A stretch of DNA of 23,900 nucleotides from an uncultured Clostridia bacterium (GTDB lineage: Bacteria > Bacillota > Clostridia > Oscillospirales > CAG-272), in assembly GCA_937893945.1 (NCBI GenBank), contig CALCTA010000181.1, forward strand, positions 1 through 23,900. The letters run 5' to 3'. Numbering within the stretch: position 1 is the first letter of the stretch; each line of letters starts with the position of its first letter. The translations under genes and the position numbers were made by a program. Under the pieces are notes generated by a model. That model was not told the origin of the DNA, made no database searches, and saw only the letters and a list, made by a program, of their open reading frames with translations. This document shows, in pieces, positions 14,749 to 22,031 of this stretch.

Positions 14749-15693
14749 TCAGGGCATGAACTGCCAGCTAAGAGCATTGTACTTTTTAACCGAGTCGATA
14801 TATTTCTGAGCTGTCGCCGCATCCTCGGCGGTGGGAAGCAGAACTCGCATCTTGTAATAGATAAGCTGCATCTGCATCTGCGCAACTCGCGTTTCTATAT
14901 AAACTCCCACGTCCTCACCTTCCTTAGCGCCGGTAGCGTTCAGAACAAGGTAGTTAAAGGAATTGTTGAGCTTTGAGATCAGCACCTCACTGTTATTTGC
15001 AGATAAAACGTCCTCGGGAATAACTATTCCAATTATGGCTTCCTTTTCCATCTCGTGAATAAGATCCGCAAGAGCGCAGAGCTTATCCACCTCATCGGCT
15101 CCCGCCGATACCGTTTTGATAAGACAGTCGTCAGCGCCTGCCCTTATAGCTTCTACCGCTACGGCACACCAACCCGTGAGATATATCTCGCGCGAGAGAT
15201 CGTTTTCTATGGCAAACGAGGGAACGTGAAGAAGTGCGCTTGCGTAGAGGTCTCTGCTCTCAAGAGCGGAGAGAGCGCTTGAAAGGGGCGAGGAGTCGCT
15301 TGCATATTTGAGAAAGGAAAAATTGCTTGACAGGTCGGATCTGTAGTAAAGAGTTCCGTCGGTAGAGTTGAGGTTTATACATACCGCCTCAGCACCGTTC
15401 GGTATAGCCGAGAGACGTGAGGAGAAGGTAGATCCGTCCTTAAGCAGAGGAAGTGCGTACGCACCGATAGCCTCTGCGGAGGGCAGGGAATTATTAGCGT
15501 CTGTTGCCGCTTCTGTGCCGTTATCATTAGGGGTTTCATCACTTGACGTTTTTTTATGAAGCGCGTTGCCGATGATTAGGAAAAGAACAAAGAGTAAGGC
15601 AAGAGCAACGGCAATTATAACAGCTATAGCCTTGGTTCGCTTTTTTCTGTATATATTTCTTCTGTATTGCAGATGCTTAGGGCGGTTGTTCAT
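14749..15693 (-). CDS. membrane-anchored extracellular protein, possibly degenerate glycoside-hydrolase-like (DUF4015-type)
   Basis: A 314-residue protein with a strongly basic N-terminus (RRNIYRKKRTKA), one membrane helix (about 24-44, IAVIIAVALALLFVLFLIIG), a Ser/Asn/Asp/Thr-rich linker (about 50-72), and a soluble domain outside the cell. The domain alternates strands and helices as in a TIM barrel. Its opening GAEAVCINLNSTDGTLYYRS recalls the start of DUF4015 glycoside-hydrolase-like proteins (strand, then a D-G-x-x-x-Y motif), but I see no convincing catalytic acids, so the resemblance is tentative. It lies 32 nt downstream of the PrsA/SurA-like lipoprotein gene and ends at a strong terminator, so the two are probably one envelope-related operon. 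No specific function is claimed. Confidence 0.7.
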   Translation of the reverse strand: MNNRPKHLQYRRNIYRKKRTKAIAVIIAVALALLFVLFLIIGNALHKKTSSDETPNDNGTEAATDANNSLPSAEAIGAYALPLLKDGSTFSSRLSAIPNGAEAVCINLNSTDGTLYYRSDLSSNFSFLKYASDSSPLSSALSALESRDLYASALLHVPSFAIENDLSREIYLTGWCAVAVEAIRAGADDCLIKTVSAGADEVDKLCALADLIHEMEKEAIIGIVIPEDVLSANNSEVLISKLNNSFNYLVLNATGAKEGEDVGVYIETRVAQMQMQLIYYKMRVLLPTAEDAATAQKYIDSVKKYNALSWQFMP

Positions 15694-15725
15694 GCTATAC
15701 CTCTTTAATGATTAGTAAGGGTGAG

Positions 15726-16910
15726 TTATTTTTTCTTGATAAGGCTCTGGAAACGGCGGGTTCTTGCGCGTCGTATCAATACTATCGCTACTACTACAGC
15801 GGCAACAGCGACGACAGAGCAGGATACCGCAATGATAAGCTGATAGTCAATTCCGTTCTTGACAGGCTCGAGATCGGATATATCAAGAGATCTGGCGTAA
15901 TCGTTGGGCTCAAAGGAAAGAGTTGCCTGAACGGCTTCCTTCTTATCGTTTATTATCGCGTCTCCGACGTAATCAGATAGAGTGTTGAGATTGTTTTCTA
16001 TCTCGACCTTGCTCGCCTCACTTGTGGTGGAGAGCTTTTCAATAAGATAGAAGCAGTCAACGTATTCACCCTTGCCGTTCTGCGCCTTTGATTCAACTAT
16101 AACGTTGTCTCCCACCTTCATTGAAAACGCGGCATCCTCGTATTTTTCATCCATAATGCCTCTGGGGAAATAGTATCCGTATGCGTCAGAAAGATAATCG
16201 GGAGTTACGTCCTCGTTGTACTTGCTTCCTATTAGCTTGTACATAGTATAAGTGCCGTCGTTAAGAAGCTTTTGTGCCTCTTGGAGCTTCTCAAGATTTT
16301 CCTCGCGCGTCTCGCCCTCGTTGACAAAGACGGCGATGTGCCACGTGTGAGCGAAATTCTTCTGTATGTAAGAAACAAGCGACTCGTCGGAGTTGGGAAT
16401 GATGCCGTTTTCGCGGTACTGCGTTCCAAGCTTTCCGTAGCGGAGATTTACGCCTGTTACAAAGCGGACGTATCTGTCGGTCAGACCTACAGCGAGCTGG
16501 CTCTTAAAATAGTCGCCACGGTTTCCGTCAAATTTGTTTTTAATATCAAGCTCTATGGCAGTCTCTACGTCTTTCTTAAGCTCCTTATCGTCATACGAAA
16601 CGTTCTCTGATTCGCAGAGCGTGAGAATAGCGTAATTCTCTGTAATATTTTCATTTACAGATTTCCAGATTGCCGCCTTCAAGCCCTCTGGGTCATCCTT
16701 GTAGTCGTCTCTGAGCCCTGCGGCGTAGTTGCTTGCAAGGAAATAAAGCTCATCGTAATATACTGTGTATTTGCCCACCTTGCCGACCTCAGTCTCAGAA
16801 AGGGAGTTTACGGCGAGAGGGCGAGCCTTGCAAGAGCAGAACGAGAGCAGAAGCATCAGCAGTGCTACGGCAAGCGAGAGAGTTTTTATGATACCGTGAT
16901 TGTTTTTCAT
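15726..16910 (-). CDS. PrsA/SurA-like extracellular foldase lipoprotein with C-terminal membrane segment
   Basis: A 394-residue exported protein. The N-terminus has a signal sequence with a hydrophobic core (about 10-24) ending in a lipobox-like SFCSC; Cys27 is the likely lipidated residue. Residues about 40-190 are helical and resemble the SurA/PrsA N-terminal chaperone region (EVGKVGKYTVYYDELYFLA is a typical opening). Residues about 190-300 look like a parvulin-like domain (HIAVFVNEGETREENLEKLQ, then a GYYFPRG segment), though the catalytic signature is not clear. A second membrane helix (about 355-380) precedes a basic tail (RRARTRRFQ). An anchor at both ends is unusual. Function: probably folding of secreted proteins, by family resemblance. 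It is the first gene of a two-gene operon. Confidence 0.75.
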   Translation of the reverse strand: MKNNHGIIKTLSLAVALLMLLLSFCSCKARPLAVNSLSETEVGKVGKYTVYYDELYFLASNYAAGLRDDYKDDPEGLKAAIWKSVNENITENYAILTLCESENVSYDDKELKKDVETAIELDIKNKFDGNRGDYFKSQLAVGLTDRYVRFVTGVNLRYGKLGTQYRENGIIPNSDESLVSYIQKNFAHTWHIAVFVNEGETREENLEKLQEAQKLLNDGTYTMYKLIGSKYNEDVTPDYLSDAYGYYFPRGIMDEKYEDAAFSMKVGDNVIVESKAQNGKGEYVDCFYLIEKLSTTSEASKVEIENNLNTLSDYVGDAIINDKKEAVQATLSFEPNDYARSLDISDLEPVKNGIDYQLIIAVSCSVVAVAAVVVAIVLIRRARTRRFQSLIKKK

Positions 16911-16964
16911 TATTTAAGCTCCGTATCAGGTTTGATTTTTGTTAGCGTATAGTCATACACAATT

Positions 16965-16970
16965 ATTATA
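16965..16970 (-). promoter_or_regulatory. weak candidate -10 for the exported-protein operon
   Basis: A perfect minus-strand TATAAT lies about 55 bp upstream of the start codon at 16910. No recognisable -35 is found 16-18 bp away. GGAGC precedes the ATG as ribosome site. Treat it as a candidate only. Confidence 0.3.
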
Positions 16971-17072
16971 CATCAATTTTGTGAAGACATTATGAATAAA
17001 TCAAACAAAAATAAACTTTCGGCAAAAAGCAAAAAAAATATTGGTCAATATGTAATAAAAATCAAAAAAACT

Positions 17073-17102
17073 CTTCCATTTGGAAGATAAATATGTTATA
17101 AT
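17073..17102 (+). promoter_or_regulatory. hprK promoter (extended -10) with inverted repeat
   Basis: TATAAT at 17097-17102 is preceded by TG at 17094-17095, forming an extended -10. The -35 region is poor. An inverted repeat with 6-bp arms and a 2-bp centre (CTTCCA-TT-TGGAAG, 17073-17086) covers the place where the -35 and spacer would be. That is a natural position for an operator; an activator could make up for the poor -35. Its function is inferred. Confidence 0.5.
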
Positions 17103-17144
17103 TATAAGGGATTTACCCGATTCTTTGGATTGGACGGTGATTTT

Positions 17145-18080
17145 ATGGAATCAAAATACAGTATTCCTTTGAGCGACATTATCTCCGAGTTTTCACTTGA
17201 GGAGGTCTATCTGCCCGTTCCGGCAGAGAATATAAAGATAAGCAGTCCCGAGGTCAGCCGTCCGGGACTTGCCCTCAGCGGCTTCGTTGACGTTTTCGAG
17301 CCGTTCAGAATACAGATAATCGGTAAAGCAGAGCACAAATATCTCTCAGGACTTTCAATTCCTCAGAGAGCCATCAGAATAAATGCGCTTTTCAAGATGA
17401 AGCCCGTAGCTGTCGTAGTTACCTCAAACCTGCAGATATACGACGAGATGCTTGAGGCGGCGAAGGTAGAGAATATCCCCCTGCTTCGTACAGAGGAGCG
17501 AACAAGTCCGTTTATGGCGGCACTCATTGCTTCTCTCAATACAAGCCTTGCACCGAGAATAACTCGGCACGGAGTTCTTGTTGAGGTCTATGGAGAGGGT
17601 GTGCTGATACTCGGAGACAGCGGAATAGGAAAGAGCGAGACTGCTATTGAGCTTGTTAAGCGCGGACACAGACTTATTGCTGACGACGCGGTGGAGATAA
17701 AGAGAGTATCGAATAAAACTCTCGTGGGAACTGCCCCCGACCTCATCCGCTACTATATAGAGCTTCGCGGAATAGGCATAGTGGACGTCAGACGACTTTT
17801 TGGAATGGGCGCGGTAAAGGCTACAGAGCGCATCGACCTTGTCATCAAGCTTGAGAGCTGGGCTCCCGATAAGCTTTACGATCGCTTCGGACTCGATGAG
17901 GAGACCGAAAATATTTTGGGGATCGGCGTTCCTGCCATTACCATCCCCGTTCATCACGGTAGAAACCTTGCGGTAGTAATTGAAATAGCCGCAATGAACA
18001 ACCGTCAGAAAAAAATGGGCTACAACACAGCCGAGGAATTCAACAAGCGGCTGATGGAGCAAATAGAATCGGAGGAATAA
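17145..18080 (+). CDS. hprK: HPr kinase/phosphorylase
   Basis: The bifunctional enzyme that phosphorylates or dephosphorylates Ser46 of HPr, the switch for carbon catabolite control in Firmicutes. From the ATG at 17145 the protein has 311 residues, the usual length. An N-terminal domain of about 130 residues precedes His142 (in TRHG). The P-loop GDSGIGKS lies at 157-164, the DDAVEIKR segment at 180-187, and the family signature YIELRGIGIVDVRRLFG at about 204-220. A TTG five codons upstream (17130) is in frame but has no ribosome site, while GGTGA sits 4-5 nt before the ATG. The sugar isomerase-like gene follows after 4 nt, so the two are cotranscribed. All catalytic motifs are present. Confidence 0.97.
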   Translation: MESKYSIPLSDIISEFSLEEVYLPVPAENIKISSPEVSRPGLALSGFVDVFEPFRIQIIGKAEHKYLSGLSIPQRAIRINALFKMKPVAVVVTSNLQIYDEMLEAAKVENIPLLRTEERTSPFMAALIASLNTSLAPRITRHGVLVEVYGEGVLILGDSGIGKSETAIELVKRGHRLIADDAVEIKRVSNKTLVGTAPDLIRYYIELRGIGIVDVRRLFGMGAVKATERIDLVIKLESWAPDKLYDRFGLDEETENILGIGVPAITIPVHHGRNLAVVIEIAAMNNRQKKMGYNTAEEFNKRLMEQIESEE

Positions 18081-18084
18081 AACA

Positions 18085-19053
18085 ATGAAATTAAGCGTAT
18101 TGATCAATCTCTACGGTACAAAAACTCTCGACGAGACCCTCAAGATAATGTCCGAGCAGGGCGTTACCACTGTTGAGGTCGGAGCGGGCGGATATCCCGG
18201 CAAGGCACATTGCAACCCTGCAGAGCTTCTTGCCGACGAGGCAAAGCTTGAGGAATTCAAGAATACATTCAAGAAGTACGGCATCACTATCTGCGCGCTT
18301 GCCGCACACGGAAACCCCCTGCATCCCAACAAGGAGCTTGCCGCTATGTACGACAAGGAGTTCAAGGAAGCAGTTCTTCTCGCTGAGAAGCTCGGCGTTG
18401 ACACAGTGATCACATTCTCGGGTTGCCCCGGCGACTGCGAGGAGTCCAAGTATCCCAACTGGGCAACATGCGCATGGCCCGATGATTTCCTTGCAGTTCT
18501 CGATTGGCAGTGGAATCAGAAGGTAATTCCTTATTGGAAGGAAACAGGCGCATTCGCAAAGGCTCACGGCGTTGACCACATCGCATTTGAGATGCACCCC
18601 GGCTTCTGCGTATATAATCCCGAGACTCTTCTCCGCTTGCGCGAGGCGGTTGGCGACGTTATCGGCGCGAACTTCGACCCCTCCCACCTTATCTGGCAGG
18701 GAATGGATCCCGTTGCGGCTATCCGTGAGCTTAAGGGCGCTATCTACCACGTTCACGCTAAGGATACAAAGATCGATAAGTACAACACCGCCAAGAACGG
18801 CGTGCTTGACACCAAGCACTACGGCAGAGAGCTTGAGCGCGCTTGGGTATTCCGTACCGTTGGCTACGGCAACAACGAGACCTATTGGAGAGATCTCGTT
18901 TCCAACCTCCGCCTTTGCGGCTACGACAAGGTTCTTTCTATCGAGCATGAGGACAGCGTAATGTCCATCGACGAGGGACTTCGCAAGGCTATCAGCTTCC
19001 TTAAGGATATCATCATCGAGGAAGAGAAGCCCACCACTATGAGCTGGGCGTAA
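18085..19053 (+). CDS. sugar phosphate isomerase/epimerase-type TIM-barrel protein
   Basis: A 322-residue xylose-isomerase-like (AP endonuclease 2 superfamily) TIM barrel, cytosolic by lack of a signal sequence. Probable metal ligands are Glu169 (IAFEMHPG), Asp198 and His201 (NFDPSH), His224 (HVHAKD) and Glu287 (LSIEHED), the usual set in sugar epimerases and isomerases of this superfamily. Many such enzymes act on keto-sugars or inositol derivatives, but the substrate is not readable from sequence. Translation starts 4 nt after hprK with GGAGGAATAAA in front, and a terminator follows the stop. Codon choice looks more biased than in its neighbours (AAG, GAG, CTT/CTC and GCA/GCC repeated), suggesting high expression. 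Pairing with hprK suggests a role in carbohydrate use, which is inference. Confidence 0.88.
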   Translation: MKLSVLINLYGTKTLDETLKIMSEQGVTTVEVGAGGYPGKAHCNPAELLADEAKLEEFKNTFKKYGITICALAAHGNPLHPNKELAAMYDKEFKEAVLLAEKLGVDTVITFSGCPGDCEESKYPNWATCAWPDDFLAVLDWQWNQKVIPYWKETGAFAKAHGVDHIAFEMHPGFCVYNPETLLRLREAVGDVIGANFDPSHLIWQGMDPVAAIRELKGAIYHVHAKDTKIDKYNTAKNGVLDTKHYGRELERAWVFRTVGYGNNETYWRDLVSNLRLCGYDKVLSIEHEDSVMSIDEGLRKAISFLKDIIIEEEKPTTMSWA

Positions 19054-19073
19054 GCTGATATAATAAACGCATA

Positions 19074-19103
19074 AAAGGCAGTTCAGGATGAACTGCCTTT
19101 TTG
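19074..19103 (+). terminator. intrinsic terminator of the hprK operon
   Basis: A perfect 12-bp stem (19074-19085 with 19089-19100, containing GGCAGTTCA) and a 3-nt loop, followed by T residues on the plus strand. It closes the hprK-isomerase unit about 20 nt after its stop codon. Confidence 0.9.
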
Positions 19104-19129
19104 TTGCTTTGTAAACTTTTTTCATCCTG

Positions 19130-19157
19130 TTGACATATTTTTCAGATATGATATAAT
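19130..19157 (+). promoter_or_regulatory. sigma-A promoter of the phosphodiester glycosidase gene
   Basis: Perfect TTGACA (19130-19135) and TATAAT (19152-19157) separated by 16 bp. It lies about 30 bp before the chosen start codon at 19190, giving a short leader of about 25 nt. Confidence 0.88.
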
Positions 19158-19189
19158 GTTATAGGTGAAATTTAAAATTGAGGTCTCAG

Positions 19190-20845
19190 ATGAACAGATT
19201 TTTAAAAAACAGCGTTTTATTTATACTTTGCATAGCTATGTTTACCCTTGCGCTTCTGCCCGCCTATGCGGCGGAGGACAACCCCTATGGAGTGAATAGC
19301 GTCGGCTGCATTACGGATATAAAAACAGAAAGCTCTGTGGAGCTTTACGGCGCGGTGAATTATTTTACCTCTACCGTTACCTCACACGTTCAGGGACTTG
19401 AGGAGCTGGAGGCTATTCCTTACAAAACTTACGGTGCGATAGGCTCGCAGGATACGAGAATGTTCGTATATTCCGTGGGGGCGGCAGATAACCTTGATTA
19501 CTCTACCGCTAACGTAAAAGCAATAGTTGAAGCGTTTGAGAGGGATAATCCTCAGTGGAACGCGATAGCGGCTATCAACGGTGATTTCTTTGATATGGAA
19601 AATACGGTTACCGCAACCTACGGCGAGCCCGAATTTCCTATGATACAGCTTGGCGACGTATATAAGTCAAACGTTATCTCTGCCGCTACGGGAAGGGGAG
19701 TTGTCGGAACTGACGCCGAGGGCAATGTGGTATATTATACGGTTGGCGGAATTTACGCCGCGAGAGGCTATGGAACGCCGCTGACGTATGAGAATAATTA
19801 TAAGCTTCAGATCCTTGGAGAGAGCCGAAATAATCCCGTATGCTCTTATACCGCTTTTGCGGATGTGAAATCACTGGCTAAAAGAATGTCCTTTATGACA
19901 CCCGATTCAGCAGCTCAGGACCTTAGCGGAGCTACCGTTTACGTCCTTAAATACAATACCTACAGACGCGCTCATACGGGTATAAATGGAGCTGAGCGAG
20001 GAACGCAAGGATATTTTATAGAGGGCGAGATAGTCGAGGTTCGCAACGGAACGGGAAATGAATCTGCTCCCGACGGCCACGTTCTTTTCTTTACACCAGA
20101 TCCTGAGCTTTTTGAGCATCTTAAGGTAGGAAGCTACGTAAAATGTCAAAAGGTGCTTAGCGGAGAATGGGCTGGGGTTGAGAACGCTATTGGCTTTAAG
20201 CAGCAGATACTCGCAGAGGGAAATATCCTTTTGAAAAATTGCTACGGAAGAAATAACCCCACGGGAGATCCAAGCTCTTCGACATGGACTGAGGATATAT
20301 ATGACTATCCTCACTGCTCAAAAAACAGAACAGCTATAGGATTTCGCGAGGACGGTACACCCGTGCTTCTTGTTATTAAACGATCTACGCATAGTGGGGA
20401 ATATAATAAGCTTGGAGCGTCCTACTACGAGATAGGCGAGCAGTTGAAGGCTCTTGGCTGTGTCAACGGCTTTCTGCTTGACGGTGGCGGATCCTCCACC
20501 ATGGTCATAAGAGATGAGAACGGAAGCTTTGTTACCGCCTATAGCGGAAGCGGCGGAGACGGACGAGCGGTTGCGAACGCGGTGATCCTTGCAGTCCGAG
20601 ACGAGAGCGTTGAAGAACCTAAGGAGGACGAGACTATAGAGATCCAGACCGAAAAGCCTACCGAGCGTCCTACCTCAAAGCCTACCGAGATAAAGACAGA
20701 CGCGAGCGAGACAGAGACTGAAAGCGAGACGTTGCTCGCAGAGGAGCAGGGCGGATGCGGCTCAATAATAGTGTTTCCCGCATTTACGACGGCGCTCGTC
20801 GGCTCTTTGGCAACGCTGCGAATAAGCAAGAAAAAGAGAAAATAA
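19190..20845 (+). CDS. secreted, membrane-anchored phosphodiester glycosidase-domain (NAGPA/DUF2233) protein
   Basis: A 551-residue exported protein. It has a signal peptide (MNRFLKNS followed by a hydrophobic core, cleavage probably after AYA) and a large extracellular domain. The end of that domain carries the NAGPA-family signature VNGFLLDGGGSSTMV with GRAVANAVIL after it. Upstream, AINGDFFDM and SKNRTAIGF are the other hallmark blocks of the fold. A Thr/Pro/Glu-rich linker (EKPTERPTSKPTEIK and following) leads to a C-terminal membrane helix and a basic tail (KKKRK). The family removes GlcNAc from phosphodiesters, and bacterial members are linked to cell-wall glycans. I chose the ATG at 19190 over an in-frame TTG at 19178 because GAGG lies 6 nt before the ATG and the TTG has no ribosome site. 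Confidence 0.88.
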   Translation: MNRFLKNSVLFILCIAMFTLALLPAYAAEDNPYGVNSVGCITDIKTESSVELYGAVNYFTSTVTSHVQGLEELEAIPYKTYGAIGSQDTRMFVYSVGAADNLDYSTANVKAIVEAFERDNPQWNAIAAINGDFFDMENTVTATYGEPEFPMIQLGDVYKSNVISAATGRGVVGTDAEGNVVYYTVGGIYAARGYGTPLTYENNYKLQILGESRNNPVCSYTAFADVKSLAKRMSFMTPDSAAQDLSGATVYVLKYNTYRRAHTGINGAERGTQGYFIEGEIVEVRNGTGNESAPDGHVLFFTPDPELFEHLKVGSYVKCQKVLSGEWAGVENAIGFKQQILAEGNILLKNCYGRNNPTGDPSSSTWTEDIYDYPHCSKNRTAIGFREDGTPVLLVIKRSTHSGEYNKLGASYYEIGEQLKALGCVNGFLLDGGGSSTMVIRDENGSFVTAYSGSGGDGRAVANAVILAVRDESVEEPKEDETIEIQTEKPTERPTSKPTEIKTDASETETESETLLAEEQGGCGSIIVFPAFTTALVGSLATLRISKKKRK

Positions 20846-20848
20846 ACA

Positions 20849-20883
20849 AAAACCGTCCTTTGCGATAAGCAGAGGACGGTTTT
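20849..20883. terminator. bidirectional terminator between convergent genes
   Basis: A 15-bp stem with one G-T pair (20849-20863 with 20869-20883, core ACCGTCCT) and a 5-nt loop. It has A-rich sequence on the left and T on the right, so it can end transcription of both the glycosidase gene and the esterase gene. Confidence 0.88.
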
Positions 20884-20890
20884 GATATAA

Positions 20891-21694
20891 TTACTGAAGC
20901 TTTATCCACTCGACAGCGAGGTCTATCCAACCGGCAATGTGAGCATCCTTCATATCGGGGTTACCCTCCCAGGTGATCTCGTTTGCCAGAGAAAGTCCGT
21001 GAGGTCCTTTGGGATATATGTGGGCCTCAAAAAGCAGACCGTTGTTAAGATATGCGTCTATGAGCATAGTGGTATTGCGTATCGGAACGCAGGTGTCGGT
21101 AACCGTGTGCCAGATAAACATAGGCGGTGTGGTGGGATCAACGTGCTTTTCAAGAGAAAATCTGTTGCCCTCCTCCTCGCTGTAGTCAGTCTTGCCGACA
21201 AGATTTGAGATAGAACCCTTGTGAGCCTGATCGCCTGAGGTGATAACGGGGTAGGAAAGTACCATTCCGTCGGGGCGGTTGATGCCCTCAGGGGCGTCTC
21301 CCATAGCAGCCTTTACCTCGGGGATATTCCAAAGTATGCCTGCAGATGCCGCAAGATGTCCGCCTGCTGAGAAGCCGCAGGTGAATATTTTGTTCTCGGC
21401 AATATTCATCTGTGCCGCGTGCTCTCTTACGTACTTGACGGTCAGCGCGACCTGTATCAAGGGTGCGTAATCGGTAGCCTTAGGAGCGATAGAGTAGCGC
21501 AGAATACAAGCGTTAAAGCCTGCGTTGTAGTAATACTCGGCGATAGGAGCAGCCTCACGTCCCGAAAGAAAGTGGTAGCCGCCGCCTGGGCAGACAACTA
21601 TCATAGGACGGGGGTCAGAGGGTTCCTCGTGAAGATAAAAGGTAACGTTAGCGTCGGGATATTTCTCGCATATGTCTATCTTTTTGAATATCAT
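20891..21694 (-). CDS. alpha/beta hydrolase, BD-FAE/acetylesterase-like
   Basis: A 267-residue cytosolic esterase-type alpha/beta hydrolase without signal peptide. The oxyanion-hole motif CPGGGYHFLSGRE (about 35-47), nucleophile elbow GFSAGGH with Ser109, probable acid Asp200 (TVTDTCVP) and base His232 (GPHGLSL) form a complete catalytic triad. The closest families are BD-FAE (feruloyl or acetyl-xylan esterase-like) and other small-molecule esterases that deacylate plant-polysaccharide fragments in gut Clostridia, though no substrate can be read. GAGGT lies 7 nt before the ATG at 21694-21692. It is a single gene with its own promoter (21731-21759), convergent with the glycosidase gene. Confidence 0.9.
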   Translation of the reverse strand: MIFKKIDICEKYPDANVTFYLHEEPSDPRPMIVVCPGGGYHFLSGREAAPIAEYYYNAGFNACILRYSIAPKATDYAPLIQVALTVKYVREHAAQMNIAENKIFTCGFSAGGHLAASAGILWNIPEVKAAMGDAPEGINRPDGMVLSYPVITSGDQAHKGSISNLVGKTDYSEEEGNRFSLEKHVDPTTPPMFIWHTVTDTCVPIRNTTMLIDAYLNNGLLFEAHIYPKGPHGLSLANEITWEGNPDMKDAHIAGWIDLAVEWIKLQ

Positions 21695-21730
21695 AGTCAG
21701 TACCTCATAAAATAAAATTTATTTGCCAAT

Positions 21731-21759
21731 ATTTTAGCATATATTACCGATTTTTTCAA
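21731..21759 (-). promoter_or_regulatory. sigma-A promoter of the esterase gene
   Basis: Minus-strand TTGAAA (21759-21754), a 17-bp spacer ending in TGC, and TAAAAT (21736-21731). That gives a near-consensus promoter with an extended -10, about 37 bp before the start codon. Confidence 0.75.
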
Positions 21760-21790
21760 TAGCTTTCGCGTAAATATTTATTTGTGGCTA

Positions 21791-21818
21791 TTGACAATTC
21801 TGCTTTTTATGCTATAAT
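21791..21818 (+). promoter_or_regulatory. sigma-A promoter of the folT-folC operon
   Basis: Perfect TTGACA (21791-21796) and TATAAT (21813-21818) with a 16-bp spacer. Transcription would start near 21825, leaving a leader of about 207 nt that contains the THF riboswitch. Confidence 0.9.
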
Positions 21819-21851
21819 ATGTATATCTACTCGCAGAGAGTGGAAATTATT

Positions 21852-21955
21852 GTAGAAGAGTAAAGATACGGGCGTAAAGTGCCTGCGGAACGGGGAGTTG
21901 TTCGCAGGACGAAAAGCATTTGCTTGCGGTTCGCATCTTGCATCCCGCTTCATAC
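21852..21955 (+). ncRNA. tetrahydrofolate (THF-I, folT-type) riboswitch aptamer
   Basis: The sequence fits the folT riboswitch class in both conserved bases and helices. P1 pairs GTAGAAG near 21852 with CTTCATAC near 21948-21955. P2 pairs AAGAT (about 21863-21867) with ATCTT. P3 pairs CCTGCG with CGCAGG around the conserved loop that includes ACGGGGAGTTGTT. A short hairpin pairs AAGC with GCTT. Conserved elements GTAAAGTG, GACGAAA, TGCGG and TTGCATCCCGCTTC are all present in order. It lies directly between a strong promoter and folT, a classical target. Binding of reduced folates should lower expression of folate uptake. Assignment is from memory of the consensus; a covariance-model search would confirm it. 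Confidence 0.9.
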
Positions 21956-21960
21956 GGCAA

Positions 21961-22023
21961 AAGGCAATCAGATTATCTGTAACCTTCTTTACCTTGGCCT
22001 TATGTTAGCTCAGGGAAAGGAGG
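21961..22023 (+). promoter_or_regulatory. expression platform of the THF riboswitch (Shine-Dalgarno sequestering)
   Basis: CCTTCTTT (21983-21990) can pair over 8 bp, with one wobble, with AAAGGAGG (22016-22023), the ribosome site of folT. A competing hairpin, AAGG (21961-21964) with CCTT (21983-21986) and CAGA with TCTG inside, would free the ribosome site. No T-run terminator is seen before the start codon, so control by translation initiation is favoured. The pairings are visible in the sequence; which one THF favours is inference. Confidence 0.5.
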
Positions 22024-22031
22024 ATTTTTTT

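Noticed and set aside
7100..14750. Prophage attachment sites
   Set aside because: I compared the two flanks of the phage block by eye and saw no matching direct repeat and no tRNA gene; short repeats could have been missed.
17130..17144. TTG start for hprK
   Set aside because: No ribosome site in front; the ATG at 17145 has one and gives the normal protein length.
18091..19125. 344-codon minus-strand frame opposite the sugar isomerase gene
   Set aside because: Longer than the real gene only because biased codons leave few antisense stops; the plus strand has the metal-binding motifs and ribosome site.
21879..22031. 51-codon N-terminal extension of folT
   Set aside because: It would be translated from the riboswitch aptamer; the ATG at 22032 has an optimal ribosome site and starts the S-component pattern.
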